From: Euclidia mi
Taxonomy: Eukaryota > Arthropoda > Insecta > Lepidoptera > Erebidae
Length of the DNA: 64,000 bases
Assembly (NCBI GenBank): GCA_944739405.2
Contig: OX123186.2
Span: 88,205,034-88,269,033 of the forward strand
Reading direction: 5' to 3'
The position numbers and the translations under genes were made by a program. Below, piece after piece: positions 1 through 11,033 of the stretch. Under the pieces are notes generated by a model. It ran no database searches and was not told the DNA's origin. It saw nothing but the letters and a program-made list of their open reading frames with translations. Positions within the stretch are counted from its first letter, which is position 1. Each line of letters opens with the position of its first letter.

Positions 1-448
1 TCTATACACGTTGAGATGCGTCCATCAATTATACATCCAAGAAAAGCGTTTTCATCGCATAATTGTTTCTCGATGCAGAGTTCCATCTTTGCTCATCTTT
101 GCAATTGTTTTCAAATATTAATTACTTTTACTGCAACGCATGTATTGCCAAACAATACAATTTTTGGTTCAGTACACAAACATTCAACAAAGTCCACAAT
201 AGAACCAGAACAACTATTTTTTAGTTAAACCTTGTCGACTCGGCATGCTTGAAACTTGGCAGTGGCGGGAGAACTTTACAAACATTGAAAAACCGAACAC
301 AAAGAACAATCAAACGGACTATACGATAACATAGAGCGACGTTTATATTCGAGGATATTACTTGGACCGAGCTGCAAAACCCGATGCCTCTGGGACAAAT
401 GCGCGTTTGTTCAGTCATTTGACCGTTTTGGTGTTTCATCCATTTGTG
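1..448. other. No gene recognised
   Basis: Only short frames without recognisable domains occur on either strand. The right edge passes into a SINE fragment. I see no repeat or RNA gene that I can name here. Confidence 0.4.
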
Positions 449-585
449 CAAAAGTGTTACTGGGTTTTTCTCGCTCGCCCCCTATTACGTGGGACCTAAA
501 AATTCATGGCGAAATGTGGGTGTAATATTTACACCTCTGCCTACCCTTTCGGGGATACAGGCGTGAGACTATGAGGCTATAAATC
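449..585 (+). repeat. tRNA-derived SINE, 3' part only
   Basis: This stretch matches the body and tail of the SINE that is seen with its tRNA-like head at 20883, 30105 and 41304. It contains the shared blocks 'gtgggacctaaaaattcatg' and 'ggggatacaggcgtgag'. The head with A and B boxes is missing, so this is a 5'-truncated copy. The family is named from within-window similarity. Confidence 0.75.
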
Positions 586-649
586 CATTTGTAGCGCTCA
601 TAGCGAGACTTGGCTTGCCGTTCGTAGTAGATCGATAAAGTTGTATTAA

Positions 650-865
650 ATCGGTAAAGTTAAGCAACGCAAGCACAGGTCGCCATTTGGATGGGTGACC
701 GCGTGTGGCATTTACATCAGAGCGCTACCGTGCTTCGGAGGGCACGTAAAGCTGGCGGTCTCGGTTTTTGTCTCGGGACAAGTATCGTTAGGCTATGTCG
801 GAGGCCTTAAGGCGGCCATAAAACTCCGACACCAGAATTCGCCACACACTCACACGGAAAGAAAG
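650..865 (+). repeat. 5S rRNA-derived SINE (SINE3-like)
   Basis: The block 'ggatgggtgaccgcgtg', preceded by 'aagttaagcaacg', is the internal-promoter half of 5S rRNA. It continues into a non-ribosomal body ('gtgcttcggagggcacgtaa', then 'ggaggcctt') and an A-rich end near 860. The upstream part of 5S rRNA is absent, so this is not a functional 5S gene. A 5S-headed SINE, 5'-truncated and diverged, is the simplest reading. A 5S pseudogene joined to another repeat is the alternative. Confidence 0.7.
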
Positions 866-1201
866 AAGCAAGATTCGACAAAACAAATAAAATGTCGAAT
901 TAAAAGTGTCATTTTCGCATAAGCTCATTAAATTCTCAGACGTATGCTAAGCTAAGAATAGTACACATTGTTATTATTTATGAACGATTTCGTTGAACAC
1001 AGTTGTCCTTGTGTAAGTGTAGGCTAATTGTTTCATATTACGCGTGTAGAATTTGCAGGCGGTAATGAAGGTGCAAGGACGGTCTACAATCAATATTTGC
1101 ACTACCATAACAAGTATCCGCTGATATTGTAATGTGTCTGTTCTAGAAATAATTGGCCGTAGATGTTGCGTCAAACTACATATGTCCTTTCGAAATAATA
1201 G
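866..1201. other. No gene recognised
   Basis: AT-rich flank between the 5S-derived repeat and the LTR element. The last four bases, ATAG, are the left target-site duplicate of the LTR element. Confidence 0.4.
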
Positions 1202-1511
1202 TGTTACGAGCTGGGGTTCGTGATAAATTATATACACTTAGCCAGAAAAACTGCACTTTATTCACTAGTTACTGTCCTGTCTCGCGCGCTCTCGCTCTAT
1301 TTATACTGGCCGGATAACATCACTAGGCTTTTCGAGACGACTCACGATATTTCTGGAAACGTGTAAGGTGTTTCTAAAATTGCGTAAATGTTCTATTTAC
1401 ACCTACGCCATCTATTAGAGGATAGATGAAACAGCCTTAAACAACTGATACATCTAATCTCATGTAGTTCTCCCATTCACTGATAGATGGCGTTATTTTC
1501 AATTCGTAACA
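1202..1511 (-). repeat. LTR (3' LTR of the compact element)
   Basis: 310 bp, matching 3732-4042. From about position 1250 onward the two LTRs look identical. Within the first 50 bp (the U5 end in element orientation) about ten differences are clustered. Confidence 0.9.
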
Positions 1512-1524
1512 CGGCCTCCCTCTT
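1512..1524 (-). other. Polypurine tract
   Basis: On the minus strand the bases immediately before the 3' LTR read AAGAGGGAGGCCG, a purine-rich run in the position expected for the plus-strand primer. Confidence 0.7.
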
Positions 1525-3703
1525 AAACGTGTTCGTCTCGAACATCGTTAGACCCATAGTAACGAGCCAACCGGTCCACATGAACTATCTTCGGTGCACC
1601 TCGCGACCCCTTCTGGATTCGATAGGTGACGTCGTTCATCCTGGTAATTATGCGATATGGCCCGTCCCATCTGGCTTGTAACTTAGGCGATTTGCCTTTG
1701 CTTCGTACTGGGTTATGAAGCCACACCAATGATCCCTCATCGAAGCCTTTGTTGTTTGCCTTCCGGTCGCAGCGAGTCCTCATCCTCCCAGACATCCGCC
1801 GTCCCGTCCCCCATGGAGCTTCTACATTGCACACCTTGCATGCACCTTTGCTACGAGTATGTGGCCCCTTCACAGCCGCACAACTTGTGCATTTGCGGCA
1901 CCAATCCTCGACGTCATTCCGACAGTGGAGCCAATAAAACCGCTCTCGCACCTTAGTAAGCGTTTTCTTAACACCCATGTGACCTCCCGAAGCACCATTG
2001 TGATAGAGCCGCAGTACTTCCGGCACCTTAGTCTTGGGCACTACCATTTGCAGATGGCATTGGTTACCTCGAGCGTTTTCCCATTTGCGGCACAGAACTC
2101 CATCCTGGACAACCAAGCTTTCCCACTGTGCCCAATAACCTTTGGTGACAGGGCTCATTGCTGCGATATCACTCCATTTGGGCCTAGGAGCACCTGATTT
2201 CTTCCATTTGAGAATCGGCTGTACGTCCTTGTCTTCTTGCTGAGCACGCTGCAAAGCTTCTTTCCATCCGTCGCTCAGATCCGTCTTCAACATTAATCTC
2301 ACTAGCGCTGCCGGCTTCGCTTCCTGTCTTGCACAGTGTTTGCGTTGGTCGGGGTAAGCCCTACCTGTCAGAGCATCTGCGCTACGTTGCTCTTGCCGCC
2401 AGACAGGTACGTCAGGTAACCCCTTTGGTGGAGACAGGGTACCAACGTGCCGCTTACGCTTTGGGCAGCTCAAGCGGATATGGCCTCTTTCCCCGCAGTT
2501 GTAGCACCGTGGTGAAGAAACAACTTCCCTGATACGGTAAGTTCGATCCTCGTGACGTGCTGCTTCCACCTCCAGAGCGTAGGCTAAGGCTTCCTTGACG
2601 GCCTTGAAGTGCCTAAGTCTTACCGCTGCTCTAACCTCCAGGTCACGGATTCCATCGGTAAATACCTGGACGAGGTTCTCATCTATCAGCGCCGGCAACG
2701 ACTGGTATGCCTTCCTGACCAGCCTTTCCACCTCCAGAGCCCACTGCTGCAGAGTTTCTCCGGTGCGTTGTGACCTGTCCTTCAGCTGAGCACGATATAC
2801 ATGTTCGAGGTGCGCGTCTCCGTACCTCGCCTCCAACGCCTCCAGAAGCTTCTCGTAGGTGACGTCTTGCCCGAGTGCCTCCAACACCGTCAAGGCCTGA
2901 TCACGAAGGCCCAAGGTTAGGGCGGTGAAGGCCTGTTCTATGTTCCACCCATTCGCTCGCATAACGGCCTCAAACTGAACCTTGTATGCAAACCACGATG
3001 ACGAGCCATCAAATGGTGGAACCTTAAACCAACGAGGCGAGGGCGCCACAGCTACAGGTGTAACGTAGTAGGACCCGAGCCTACACAATTTCTTCTCCAA
3101 TTCGGCAATACGGGCCTCGAGTTGATCATGTACACGCTTCTCAATGTCGCTGATACGGGCCTCGTGCTGCTGGAGTTCCTCCTTGACCGCCTTCAAGTCC
3201 TTCCCTACAGCGGCGCTGAGGTCTTTCATCACCACCAGCTGTTCCTCCAAACGGCGGGCCTGCTCCTCCTTGTCGCGCTGCAGCTGTTCCTCTAGGCGGC
3301 GCGCGTGCTCCTCTTGACGGCGAGCCTGCTCCTGTTGACGACGGTCCTGCTCCTCTTGACGGCGGGCCTGCTCCTGTTGACGACGGTCCTGCTCCTCTTG
3401 ACGGCGGGCCTGCTCCTCCTTGTCGCGCTGTCGCTGTTCTTCCATGCGGCGCGCGTGCTCCTCCTGACGGCGGGCCTGCTCCTCCTGACGGCGGGCCTGC
3501 TCCTGCATGAACGCCATCAGAGCCGCGATGTCGGGCACCGTCACGGAGTGTGTGGCGCTTGCAGGCTCCACTGCAGCCGCGGAGTCGCCTGGTCCACCAG
3601 ACGATGGAGTAGGAACGTCTCCGAAGCGTCTCTGGTCCAGGTCTTGCTGGCGCTGGTTCCTGGTACGCACTCCTTCAGTTTCTTCTTTCGGCATAACCGG
3701 CAT
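1523..3703 (-). CDS. Gag-integrase fusion protein of a non-autonomous LTR element
   Basis: 726 codons, open throughout. Order: a variable N-terminus (1-45); a long charged coiled-coil built of repeats like EEQARRQEEQ (about 50-160); a second coil; a capsid-like Gag region starting near KVPPFDGSSSWFAY (about 225-390); one CCHC knuckle, CYNCGERGHIRLSC (about 395-410); then an abrupt switch to integrase sequence. The integrase part holds the H-H-C-C zinc domain (YHNGASGGHMG ... CRKCTSC) and the C-terminal basic SH3-like tail (LVWLHNP ... WDGPYRI ... VDRLARYY). The D,D-35-E catalytic core is gone, as are protease, RT and RNase H. The start is the first Met after the primer-binding site. An open frame over a large internal deletion suggests coding selection or a young deletion. 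It probably acts in particle assembly; any DNA-binding role for the integrase ends is inference. Confidence 0.85.
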   Translation of the reverse strand: MPVMPKEETEGVRTRNQRQQDLDQRRFGDVPTPSSGGPGDSAAAVEPASATHSVTVPDIAALMAFMQEQARRQEEQARRQEEHARRMEEQRQRDKEEQARRQEEQDRRQQEQARRQEEQDRRQQEQARRQEEHARRLEEQLQRDKEEQARRLEEQLVVMKDLSAAVGKDLKAVKEELQQHEARISDIEKRVHDQLEARIAELEKKLCRLGSYYVTPVAVAPSPRWFKVPPFDGSSSWFAYKVQFEAVMRANGWNIEQAFTALTLGLRDQALTVLEALGQDVTYEKLLEALEARYGDAHLEHVYRAQLKDRSQRTGETLQQWALEVERLVRKAYQSLPALIDENLVQVFTDGIRDLEVRAAVRLRHFKAVKEALAYALEVEAARHEDRTYRIREVVSSPRCYNCGERGHIRLSCPKRKRHVGTLSPPKGLPDVPVWRQEQRSADALTGRAYPDQRKHCARQEAKPAALVRLMLKTDLSDGWKEALQRAQQEDKDVQPILKWKKSGAPRPKWSDIAAMSPVTKGYWAQWESLVVQDGVLCRKWENARGNQCHLQMVVPKTKVPEVLRLYHNGASGGHMGVKKTLTKVRERFYWLHCRNDVEDWCRKCTSCAAVKGPHTRSKGACKVCNVEAPWGTGRRMSGRMRTRCDRKANNKGFDEGSLVWLHNPVRSKGKSPKLQARWDGPYRIITRMNDVTYRIQKGSRGAPKIVHVDRLARYYGSNDVRDEHV

Positions 3704-3716
3704 AATTTATCCCTTT

Positions 3717-3728
3717 CTTCTGACACCA
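3717..3728 (-). other. Primer-binding site (tRNA-Leu type)
   Basis: On the minus strand, three bases after the 5' LTR, the sequence reads TGGTGTCAGAAG. That complements the 3' CCA end of many eukaryotic leucine tRNAs. Confidence 0.7.
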
Positions 3729-3731
3729 ATT

Positions 3732-4042
3732 TGTTACGAGCTGGGGTTCGACGATAAATTATAGCTCACTATGCCACTTAACTGCACTTTATTCACTAGT
3801 TACTGTCCTGTCTCGCGCGCTCTCGCTCTATTTATACTGGCCGGATAACATCACTAGGCTTTTCGAGACGACTCACGATATTTCTGGAAACGTGTAAGGT
3901 GTTTCTAAAATTGCGTAAATGTTCTATTTACACCTACGCCATCTATTAGAGGATAGATGAAACAGCCTTAAACAACTGATACATCTAATCTCATGTAGTT
4001 CTCCCATTCACTGATAGATGGCGTTATTTTCAATTCGTAACA
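3732..4042 (-). repeat. LTR (5' LTR of the compact element)
   Basis: 311 bp, TG...CA ended, direct repeat of 1202-1511. In element orientation it carries the promoter and 5' leader. Confidence 0.9.
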
Positions 4043-4046
4043 ATAG

Positions 4047-5033
4047 CATTTATTTATTTATACTAATATTATAACTGCGCAAGAGTGTTTGTTAATTCCC
4101 CTTTCACGTTGCAACATATTATGGTACGATTTTTCAGTTGAAGAGTCATATAGTAGGCTTTTACTGCGATAATCGACTATCACGCAAGTAAAGCCAAGGG
4201 CTACTACTAGGCCTAGTGTAGTTTTTATATGTAATAATAATATAAACTAATTGCCAAAACACGCGCAACTTCATATTGTCACGCACTTCTGATTGAACAT
4301 AATCATAAAAGATCTGACTAAACCTTGACTTGAACTATGTACCTACATTCTACATATACAATATCTACGTAATTCTTATCATGTAAAGGCTCGTTTTAGA
4401 GTTCCAATGCAAACTACAGGAAACTAATGTTCTCAATGCGTACACGTGAAAGTGATTTTATTCGAGTATTAAAACGTGTGAATTTGATGCATCGCTGGAT
4501 AGATCTTTTATAAGCATTAGCAGAACACATTTGTATTCAGAGATTTGCATGCGAAGTATTTAACATGAAGTAGTAAATTAATGATTATTTAATACTTACC
4601 ACCCTTGCCGTAGTCCTATTTAAATAGTTATATTTAGGGGAGTCTGAACTACTCAAAATAGAGGCATATATAAAGACAATACAAGGCAACTTATCCCGGC
4701 AGCACAATGCTTATTAAGCAATATACGATTAACAGAAATTCATTTTTCAGTCGAAAATCGGGTTTGACAGGATAAATACAGAACCCGACACCGCACTTAT
4801 CGAGCCACGCACAACAAAGTAACAAATCGACAGAAGCCGGTCAAGTGCATGTCATCACTCGCACTTGACCGACACTTAACTGGCTTTCAATTAAAAAAGC
4901 TAAGGGTTAGTGCAGCGAAGAGCTTCATAAATATTAACCATTAAACTGAATTATTGATTAAGTGAAGCAATGAAAACCGAATAAATATATTTATGCTGCT
5001 GTCAACTTTGTTTAATACGAGTTATCAAAGAAT
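4047..5033. other. No gene; possible Helitron 5' scrap
   Basis: At 4054 'tactaatattataactgcg' followed by 'gtttgttaattcc' resembles the start of lepidopteran non-autonomous Helitrons. Near 4831-4880 there are two oppositely placed copies of a 'ggtcaagtgc' motif. No coding frame is convincing. Confidence 0.35.
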
Positions 5034-5090
5034 ACTAGAGGATGACTGCAGCTACGCTTGCAAATGTGCAGGCGTAGCTGCACAGAAGTG
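5034..5090 (-). repeat. Helitron 3'-terminal fragment
   Basis: On the minus strand the stretch ends '...agtcatcctctag' followed by T, as do the complete Helitrons at 59740-59960 and 63539-63745. The terminal hairpin 'gcagctacgc' is visible. Only the 3' end is recognisable. A similar bare terminus lies at 9772. Confidence 0.5.
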
Positions 5091-5818
5091 TTTTAGAACA
5101 ATGTTTTAACCACTTTTGTCCGATCTATTTATTTATTTAATCACACATGACAGAATCTAGTACTTTTGTGGCAAACATATATAAGCAATAGAATTATAAA
5201 CTTAACTAGGTTCCTAAATATGCGTATACATCATGATCTGTTAAAATAGGAGAGTGAAAAATTATAATAATAAAAAGAAAGAAAGAAACTTATTGTGTAA
5301 CATACGTTACGTTTATGTAACTATAAGTGTTAGTAGTCATTATTCATGAGACATAATATGTTGAATACGGTACGATCACGTGGGTATATCGGGTAATTTT
5401 TCTTACTGCACCCCCATAGTCCGGGAACTCTATCTAGTAGGAACACATATGCCCAATTCCAGCTTCTTACACCAAATATATTTGACTGTGCGTTGTTTGT
5501 CGGTCACTAACGGACCGACTTAATCCTGGATAGGTGCGCAGAGAAAATAACTGAGATTTACAAACATATCGCCTTGTCGTTGAGTGCATTTATTTTGTAG
5601 TTTTTATATGTGCTGTCTAATTAAGAGAGACTAGAAATAAGTATAGGGTCATAAGTTTAGGACACCGTAAGGGAGTTTACTTAATTTGGAAGAAATTATA
5701 ATCTTAAGTCTCAATACACTGAAAGGAGTCGCAAATAAAGGCTTCTGTGATCTCAGGCAGAGCCTGGTGTCTAGTTCAGTTTTCATATGCTTTACATTCC
5801 CAGACTAAACGTCGTCCA
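5091..5818. other. No gene recognised
   Basis: AT-rich sequence with no frame, repeat or RNA that I can name. Confidence 0.35.
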
Positions 5819-5960
5819 ATCTACACTAATATTATAAAGAGGAAATTTTTTATTTTTGTTTGTAATGAATAAACTCAAAAACTACTGGACCGATTTTAAA
5901 AATTATTTCACCATTAGAAAGTTACATTATAAATAAATAAAAATATTCAGCTTTCGACCT
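5819..5960 (+). repeat. Lep1/Helitron-like fragment
   Basis: 'ctacactaatattataaaga' and 'actactggaccgattttaaa' are close to the start and body of the Lep1-type element at 26391-26583. The 3' CTAG end is missing. Confidence 0.55.
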
Positions 5961-8159
5961 TTGATTATCAATAGAACAATGTTATTCAGTATAGTTATTG
6001 CCAATAAATTTAATATTTCTCTCATAGCACGTTATTGACACAAATACACATTTCCGTCGGAAAAGAAAATAAATAAATAAAAATCTGTCGAGCTACGCGT
6101 TCCCTTTTCACCCCAATTCGACTGAGTCTGGCAATGTGTCCAATCTTGTCGCTTATCGGGTTTCTTTACTTGAAGCCTTTCAAATAACATAAGTGCGAGC
6201 AGAGTGTCCAATTGGAATCACATTACAATTTATAGAATCACATGTGAATGGATTATTTTATAATTAAGTGGTTAGTTTCATTGTGACATGTTATTCTTTT
6301 CTTTTGGATAAATACGATGCTGCGATTCTACTAAGTGCTTGAAAGAGCCGTGTTGATAAACAAATCAGTCGTCGAGTAGCAGCGGTTTGATGAGTTGTTT
6401 ACACAAGAAGCTAAGTTCTCAAAAAAACAACTTGTTAGTAAAACTGGATCATGGATAATATTACAAATATTCAAATAACGTACACAAGTACACCTTGACT
6501 AGGAATAATCATTTATGGATCATACAAAATACTTCCCCGTGTAGGCATTACCTGAAATACCTTTCCACATCGCATTTATGGAGTCAAAAAAAGTTCATGT
6601 AGCATTCTGCTGAACCGCTGCATCCGGCCTTCCATAGAATTTCACAGCCCTCAATTTCTTTGACTCGGGTAACCTTTTCACCGTGATTAAGCAGTTATTT
6701 TCTTACCTAAATTACTACTGTGGATGACCACAAACACGGCAACCTTGCACTATCTTATTGAGGACAGTATACTCATGATGTCTTACATTTTACATTTTAC
6801 GTACATTTTTGTTTTTTTTTTTTCATATTTTTTTACTTTACATCATCGGTCGTACGTTGACTACTCACAGAAAGATTCATTTATTTATAATTATCAGAAA
6901 CGCACCACATGAGTACCATTAAAAAAATAAACAAATATTTCATTCGTTGCTGGATAACAGAAAAATACGGAAATTTCATTTCATCTTAAATTCGGAATAT
7001 CAAACCAAGATACGGACACTAATTAGCAAAGTTGGACGTGCACTTGTCGGATTTTTCAATTTGTCTTCACCGCTCTCCTTAAATTCGGGTATCATGAATC
7101 AAATGTAAAATACGTCAAACGTAATAGCTTGACAGAGAGTAATTTCCTTGTAATCTCTGCAAATGAGAATTTATTAAATTATTATACAGGCAATTTTGTT
7201 CGATTTCTTTACCATGTGCCAATTTTATCGTTTCACCTCCGTGAAATGATTTTATCTTTATTCATACTGCGTTGTATTTTTAGAGGTTTAATAGAAAAGT
7301 CGGTAGTGGACATTGGGAGCGACGCAATATACTTTGATTGAAAGCCATGGCCCGTGTTGTTTCACGGGTTTTGTTTTTATTAGTCCGCTGTGAGCTGTCA
7401 GCTTCAACGCTAAGCTGAGTTGAGATAAAAAATGCTTTGATTTATAAAATGTCACATGCAAGCGATGTGCGTCGCAGGGAGCTTTATTGCAAAAAGATTT
7501 ATAAAATGAGTTGGTAGTAAAAGAGCACACTTAGTTTGGACTTTCGATGCTCTTTATTAATAAAACAAAAGACAACTGTGTAAGTGGCAAAAACTATTTG
7601 ATAAAATAATTGCGATCTGCGTACCAATATTCATTCAAAACAAACAGCACTATATTTTTTGTCATATTTAAGATTAAAACTAAGCTCCAATTACACCCAT
7701 CATTTTAAAAATACATATTAGTAAACAATAACAAACTTCTCATTCGTACAGGCTTGACGGACTGGTCGTGGTTGCTTTGATGGCGAGAGAAGTTAAGTGT
7801 ACGCGTTTTACCGGTCATTCTTCGGTCTTCCTGACCTTGCTTAGCAATATACCTCCATTTCTGTCGGTTCACTGCGCCACCAGACTACTAATAGTAACAT
7901 ACAAAATGTCCTTACGTTGTATTGTTTGTTGTGTCGTCACGTAGACGTTATTTCGAATTTAGAACTGAAATTTGGCAACGTTCACTGTTGTAATCCTCTT
8001 GAACTACATTGAAAGCTCTAATGCACCTTCAGAAGCATAGTAAAAGGCATCGTAGCCGGCAAAGATAAGCGAGCCAGCTAAACTGTGTGGAAAACTTTCT
8101 TAAGCGAATAAAGAGGTATATTTATATTTTATATATTGAACACTTCTCATACATTACAA
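5961..8159. other. No gene recognised
   Basis: 2.2 kb of AT-rich DNA with poly-T runs near 6810. Short frames here (up to 80 aa) show no domain, no codon bias and no plausible splice context. Confidence 0.35.
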
Positions 8160-8480
8160 GTGATTGTACATAGGTCGACTTGGCAGGCAACGAGAGCTCA
8201 GTGGAGAGACTAACTGACAGCTACCTACACAGAGGGTCTCGCATTTGAAGTTGAATTACAGCATGACTTTTCATAGTTAAGGGAATTGAATTACATAGCT
8301 AATCATTGCTTGCTAAACTTTAAAGAAAACCATCGTGCGGAAACCTAAATCAATGTTTTCCATAACCATAGTTCTCGTGCACGTAAAATAGTGCACGGAA
8401 GACATGTGAAGTCTGCCAACCCACAGTTGGCACGCGTGGTGGTCTGAGTCTAACCGATAGATAGAAGAGGCTCGTACCAA
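8160..8480 (+). repeat. Diverged lepidopteran SINE/LINE-tail repeat
   Basis: The blocks 'accatcgtgcggaaacct' and 'gtgaagtctgccaaccc', then 'gcgtggtggtctgagtctaa', match in order the better-preserved copy at 29217-29535. This is an old, degraded copy. Confidence 0.5.
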
Positions 8481-10029
8481 GCGTGCTGTGACAGTGTGGG
8501 ACAGTTTAAGAACAGATAATATTGTATTATTTCTTGGTGGATGTTGTCCTCCTCACACCGCGCACCGCTCAGCTTCCACGCTTGTCCCAAATGGATGTGT
8601 AGTCTAAGATGTCGGTTCTCGCAGTGGTGGGTGTAAATGTTGGACGGAGTACGAACCCATTTGCCAATTTTTAAAGAACAAATGTGTACAAATACAGGGG
8701 GTATGTGTAAGCATATTATAAAACTTTTTATTTTCATCTTACGCCATCTCCATCAGTAGCGCTTCGATCAATATTGTTATGTAAGCGTGTACTAATTTCT
8801 GAAAAGTAAATGTTTAGACGTTTAACTGATCGTGCAAACTAAATTACTGAACAGATATTATAAAATATTTTATAGCTACGAAGCTCGATCGTTCAATTAG
8901 CATTTCGATACTTTGATGATCTAACTAGACATCCCTTTTGAAATTATATTAATAAATGCTTAAGCTAAATAAATTAAATGTGACACATACTTAACTCAGT
9001 TTTCGCTGGATTCAAAGCAGTAATATGTTTTTATCTTTACTACTCATACTTCTGAAAAACAGTAGTATTTTGGTACAAAGTACATTACATAATTCGCTAT
9101 GTTTAACTATCGCGTTTTCTTCACATTTTGACACGTCTATTTCCAAGTGCGTATTCATAAAAGACCACGAACCCAAACTCAACAGGCTATCATAACATCG
9201 TATCGTGTACGTTACAATATAATTTTGTATTCATACACAACATATCAAAACTCTACGAACAACTACGACACGAGTAGACCCACAATGGCTACCAATTCTT
9301 TACAAGTGGGTGCTATCGACACATCGAATAACTACGAAATATGTGCCAATTTCACGAACCAATATCGAAAAAAACATTCGTTTATTAATTCTACGAAGCT
9401 TTTCGACACTACGAGCCCGATTTACGAGATTTATTAGATTTTTGGTTTGAATATGCCCTGGAAGGCTATATGTAACTTTGCCCAGTGAAAGCTTATAGGC
9501 TACCGCACAAATAGAGTGTAAAAGTACAATGGCTTTTTATTGCGGATATTTTTCTTTGATAAGGATACATACATTTTGTATGATATTTACAACAAGCGCT
9601 GAAGTACAAAACATTATTATAGCAATGAAATAAGCCATCTCATTTCATTGCAATAAGGTAGGATAATGTAATTTTATTTGAAGATAACAAGATTGATCCG
9701 CGAATGATATAAAAAGGCAAATTATTACATAAAGCACTTTAATATTTTACTGTTTCTTAGTAAAAAACTACTAGAGGATGACTGCCCGGTCTCATGCACC
9801 ACTACGGCTTTAGCTTGAGTATTTCTGTACTTATATTTTTCTGGATTTGTATCTAAATGTGCTATTTTATTGTTTCCTCCTTTTTAGACCCTATTCTTAC
9901 GTAGTCAGGTTATAGCTTTTCAACGTATTTTACTAAATATATCTTTCAAAAATGTAGTTGTGATAATTTTCTGATCATGTGATATGTGTTTGACATTTAT
10001 ATCCCGTGATCACCTACGGGTCAAAGACT
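8481..10029. other. No gene recognised
   Basis: AT-rich DNA. A bare Helitron terminus ('actagaggatgactgcc') is at 9772. The 96-aa frame at 9147-9437 is low-complexity and resembles nothing that I know. Confidence 0.35.
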
Positions 10030-10440
10030 TCGTCGCCCACGATGGGCTCTATGAGAAGGCTCAAGGTCACTCTGGGAGCAATACAGAGCGCTTTCCTAAT
10101 ATTTGCCCTGAGAGATAGAGTCAGAAATAAATAATTCCGCCGGAAAACCAAAGTTGCCGATATAGCTCTGCGTTTTGACAAGCTGAAAAGACAGTGGGCA
10201 GGACACATAGCTCGTAATGATGGCCGCTAGGGCAGGAAGGTTCTAGAGCGGTGGCCACGTAACGGACGACGCAGCAAGGGCAGGCTCACCACAAGGTAGA
10301 CCGATGATCTTGCTAGGATAACCGGTAGCAGTTAGATGCGAGCGGCTTTAAATTGGTCGGTATGGACTATGGAAACCCTTGTGGGAGGCCTATGTTCCGC
10401 GGTGCACATCTGCTGGCTGAAATTAAGATATGTTACTGAT
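10030..10440 (+). pseudogene. LINE reverse transcriptase, decayed C-terminal end
   Basis: Reading from about 10048 gives a typical C-terminal tail of a LINE polymerase: KVADIALRFDKLKRQWAGHI, then RNGRRSKGR, TDDLARITG and VWTMETLVGGL. Three in-frame stops break it (for example just before the FRRKTKV block). The order WAGHI, GRP-like, DDL, W-hydrophobic-EAY-like is the usual end of such polymerases. No upstream catalytic domain is present. An old 5'-truncated insertion. Confidence 0.7.
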
Positions 10441-11033
10441 GTAGATGTGATGAAATACAAAAAAGAATGATAAAGCTAACAAAATATTCGTCAAATCAAC
10501 TTTCAAAACCGACGTTTAAAAAAGAAGTAAAAACTAAAATCGCTTAGGTACTGGCACGTTAACGCTCTTAAGCTTCTTGAAAGCAGCTTGAGTTACAATC
10601 ATTATACATCGAAGCTTTACAAAGTTTAAACTTATGGCAAAACTTATACGTTCGGCCATTTAACTGAGTTCGCTCGGAAACCGTTCCTCTGATCAAAGTT
10701 AATGGTATAGAGCCCGCAAGAACTTGACTTTAATATTTTTATTGTACCGCTATAAAATATAGGAATGGAATTTCTTGAAAGTAATTACGGCTAGCTGTAT
10801 AAGTTAATACAATTCATTATACGGTTCAATGCAGTCAATTAGGCAGATGAGTATTCATCCATGATTTATCAGTTTTATCACCTATTATATTGTGGTTTTC
10901 AGAGCTTGTGGTGGCAAGTCTTTTCTTTCAGCACATGTATAAACTAGGGTTGAAGATATACGAAATACGGGACTGGAATACGGCCAGTTATAGTCGGTAG
11001 CTGTATATCATCAGTCAATGAGGATTAATATTT
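10441..11033. other. No gene recognised
   Basis: AT-rich flank between the LINE relic and the start of duplicated block A. Confidence 0.35.

Larger units (their letters stand above)
1202..4042 (-). mobile_element. Compact non-autonomous LTR retrotransposon (Gag-integrase fusion)
   Basis: A 2.84-kb element on the minus strand bounded by direct LTRs (1202-1511 and 3732-4042) with ends TGTTACGA and TCGTAACA. It is flanked by a 4-bp duplicate ATAG (1198-1201 and 4043-4046). A primer-binding site follows the 5' LTR and a polypurine tract precedes the 3' LTR, so every cis signal for reverse transcription is present. Its one ORF lacks protease, reverse transcriptase and RNase H, so it must move with enzymes supplied in trans. 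The organisation and 4-bp duplication are Ty3/Gypsy-like. Confidence 0.88.

Noticed and set aside
680..720. Functional 5S rRNA gene
   Set aside because: Only the internal part matches and it continues into a non-5S body.
3305..3757. 150-aa Leu-rich plus-strand frame
   Set aside because: It is the antisense of the Gag coiled-coil repeats; the LLLLT pattern is a shadow of charged codons.
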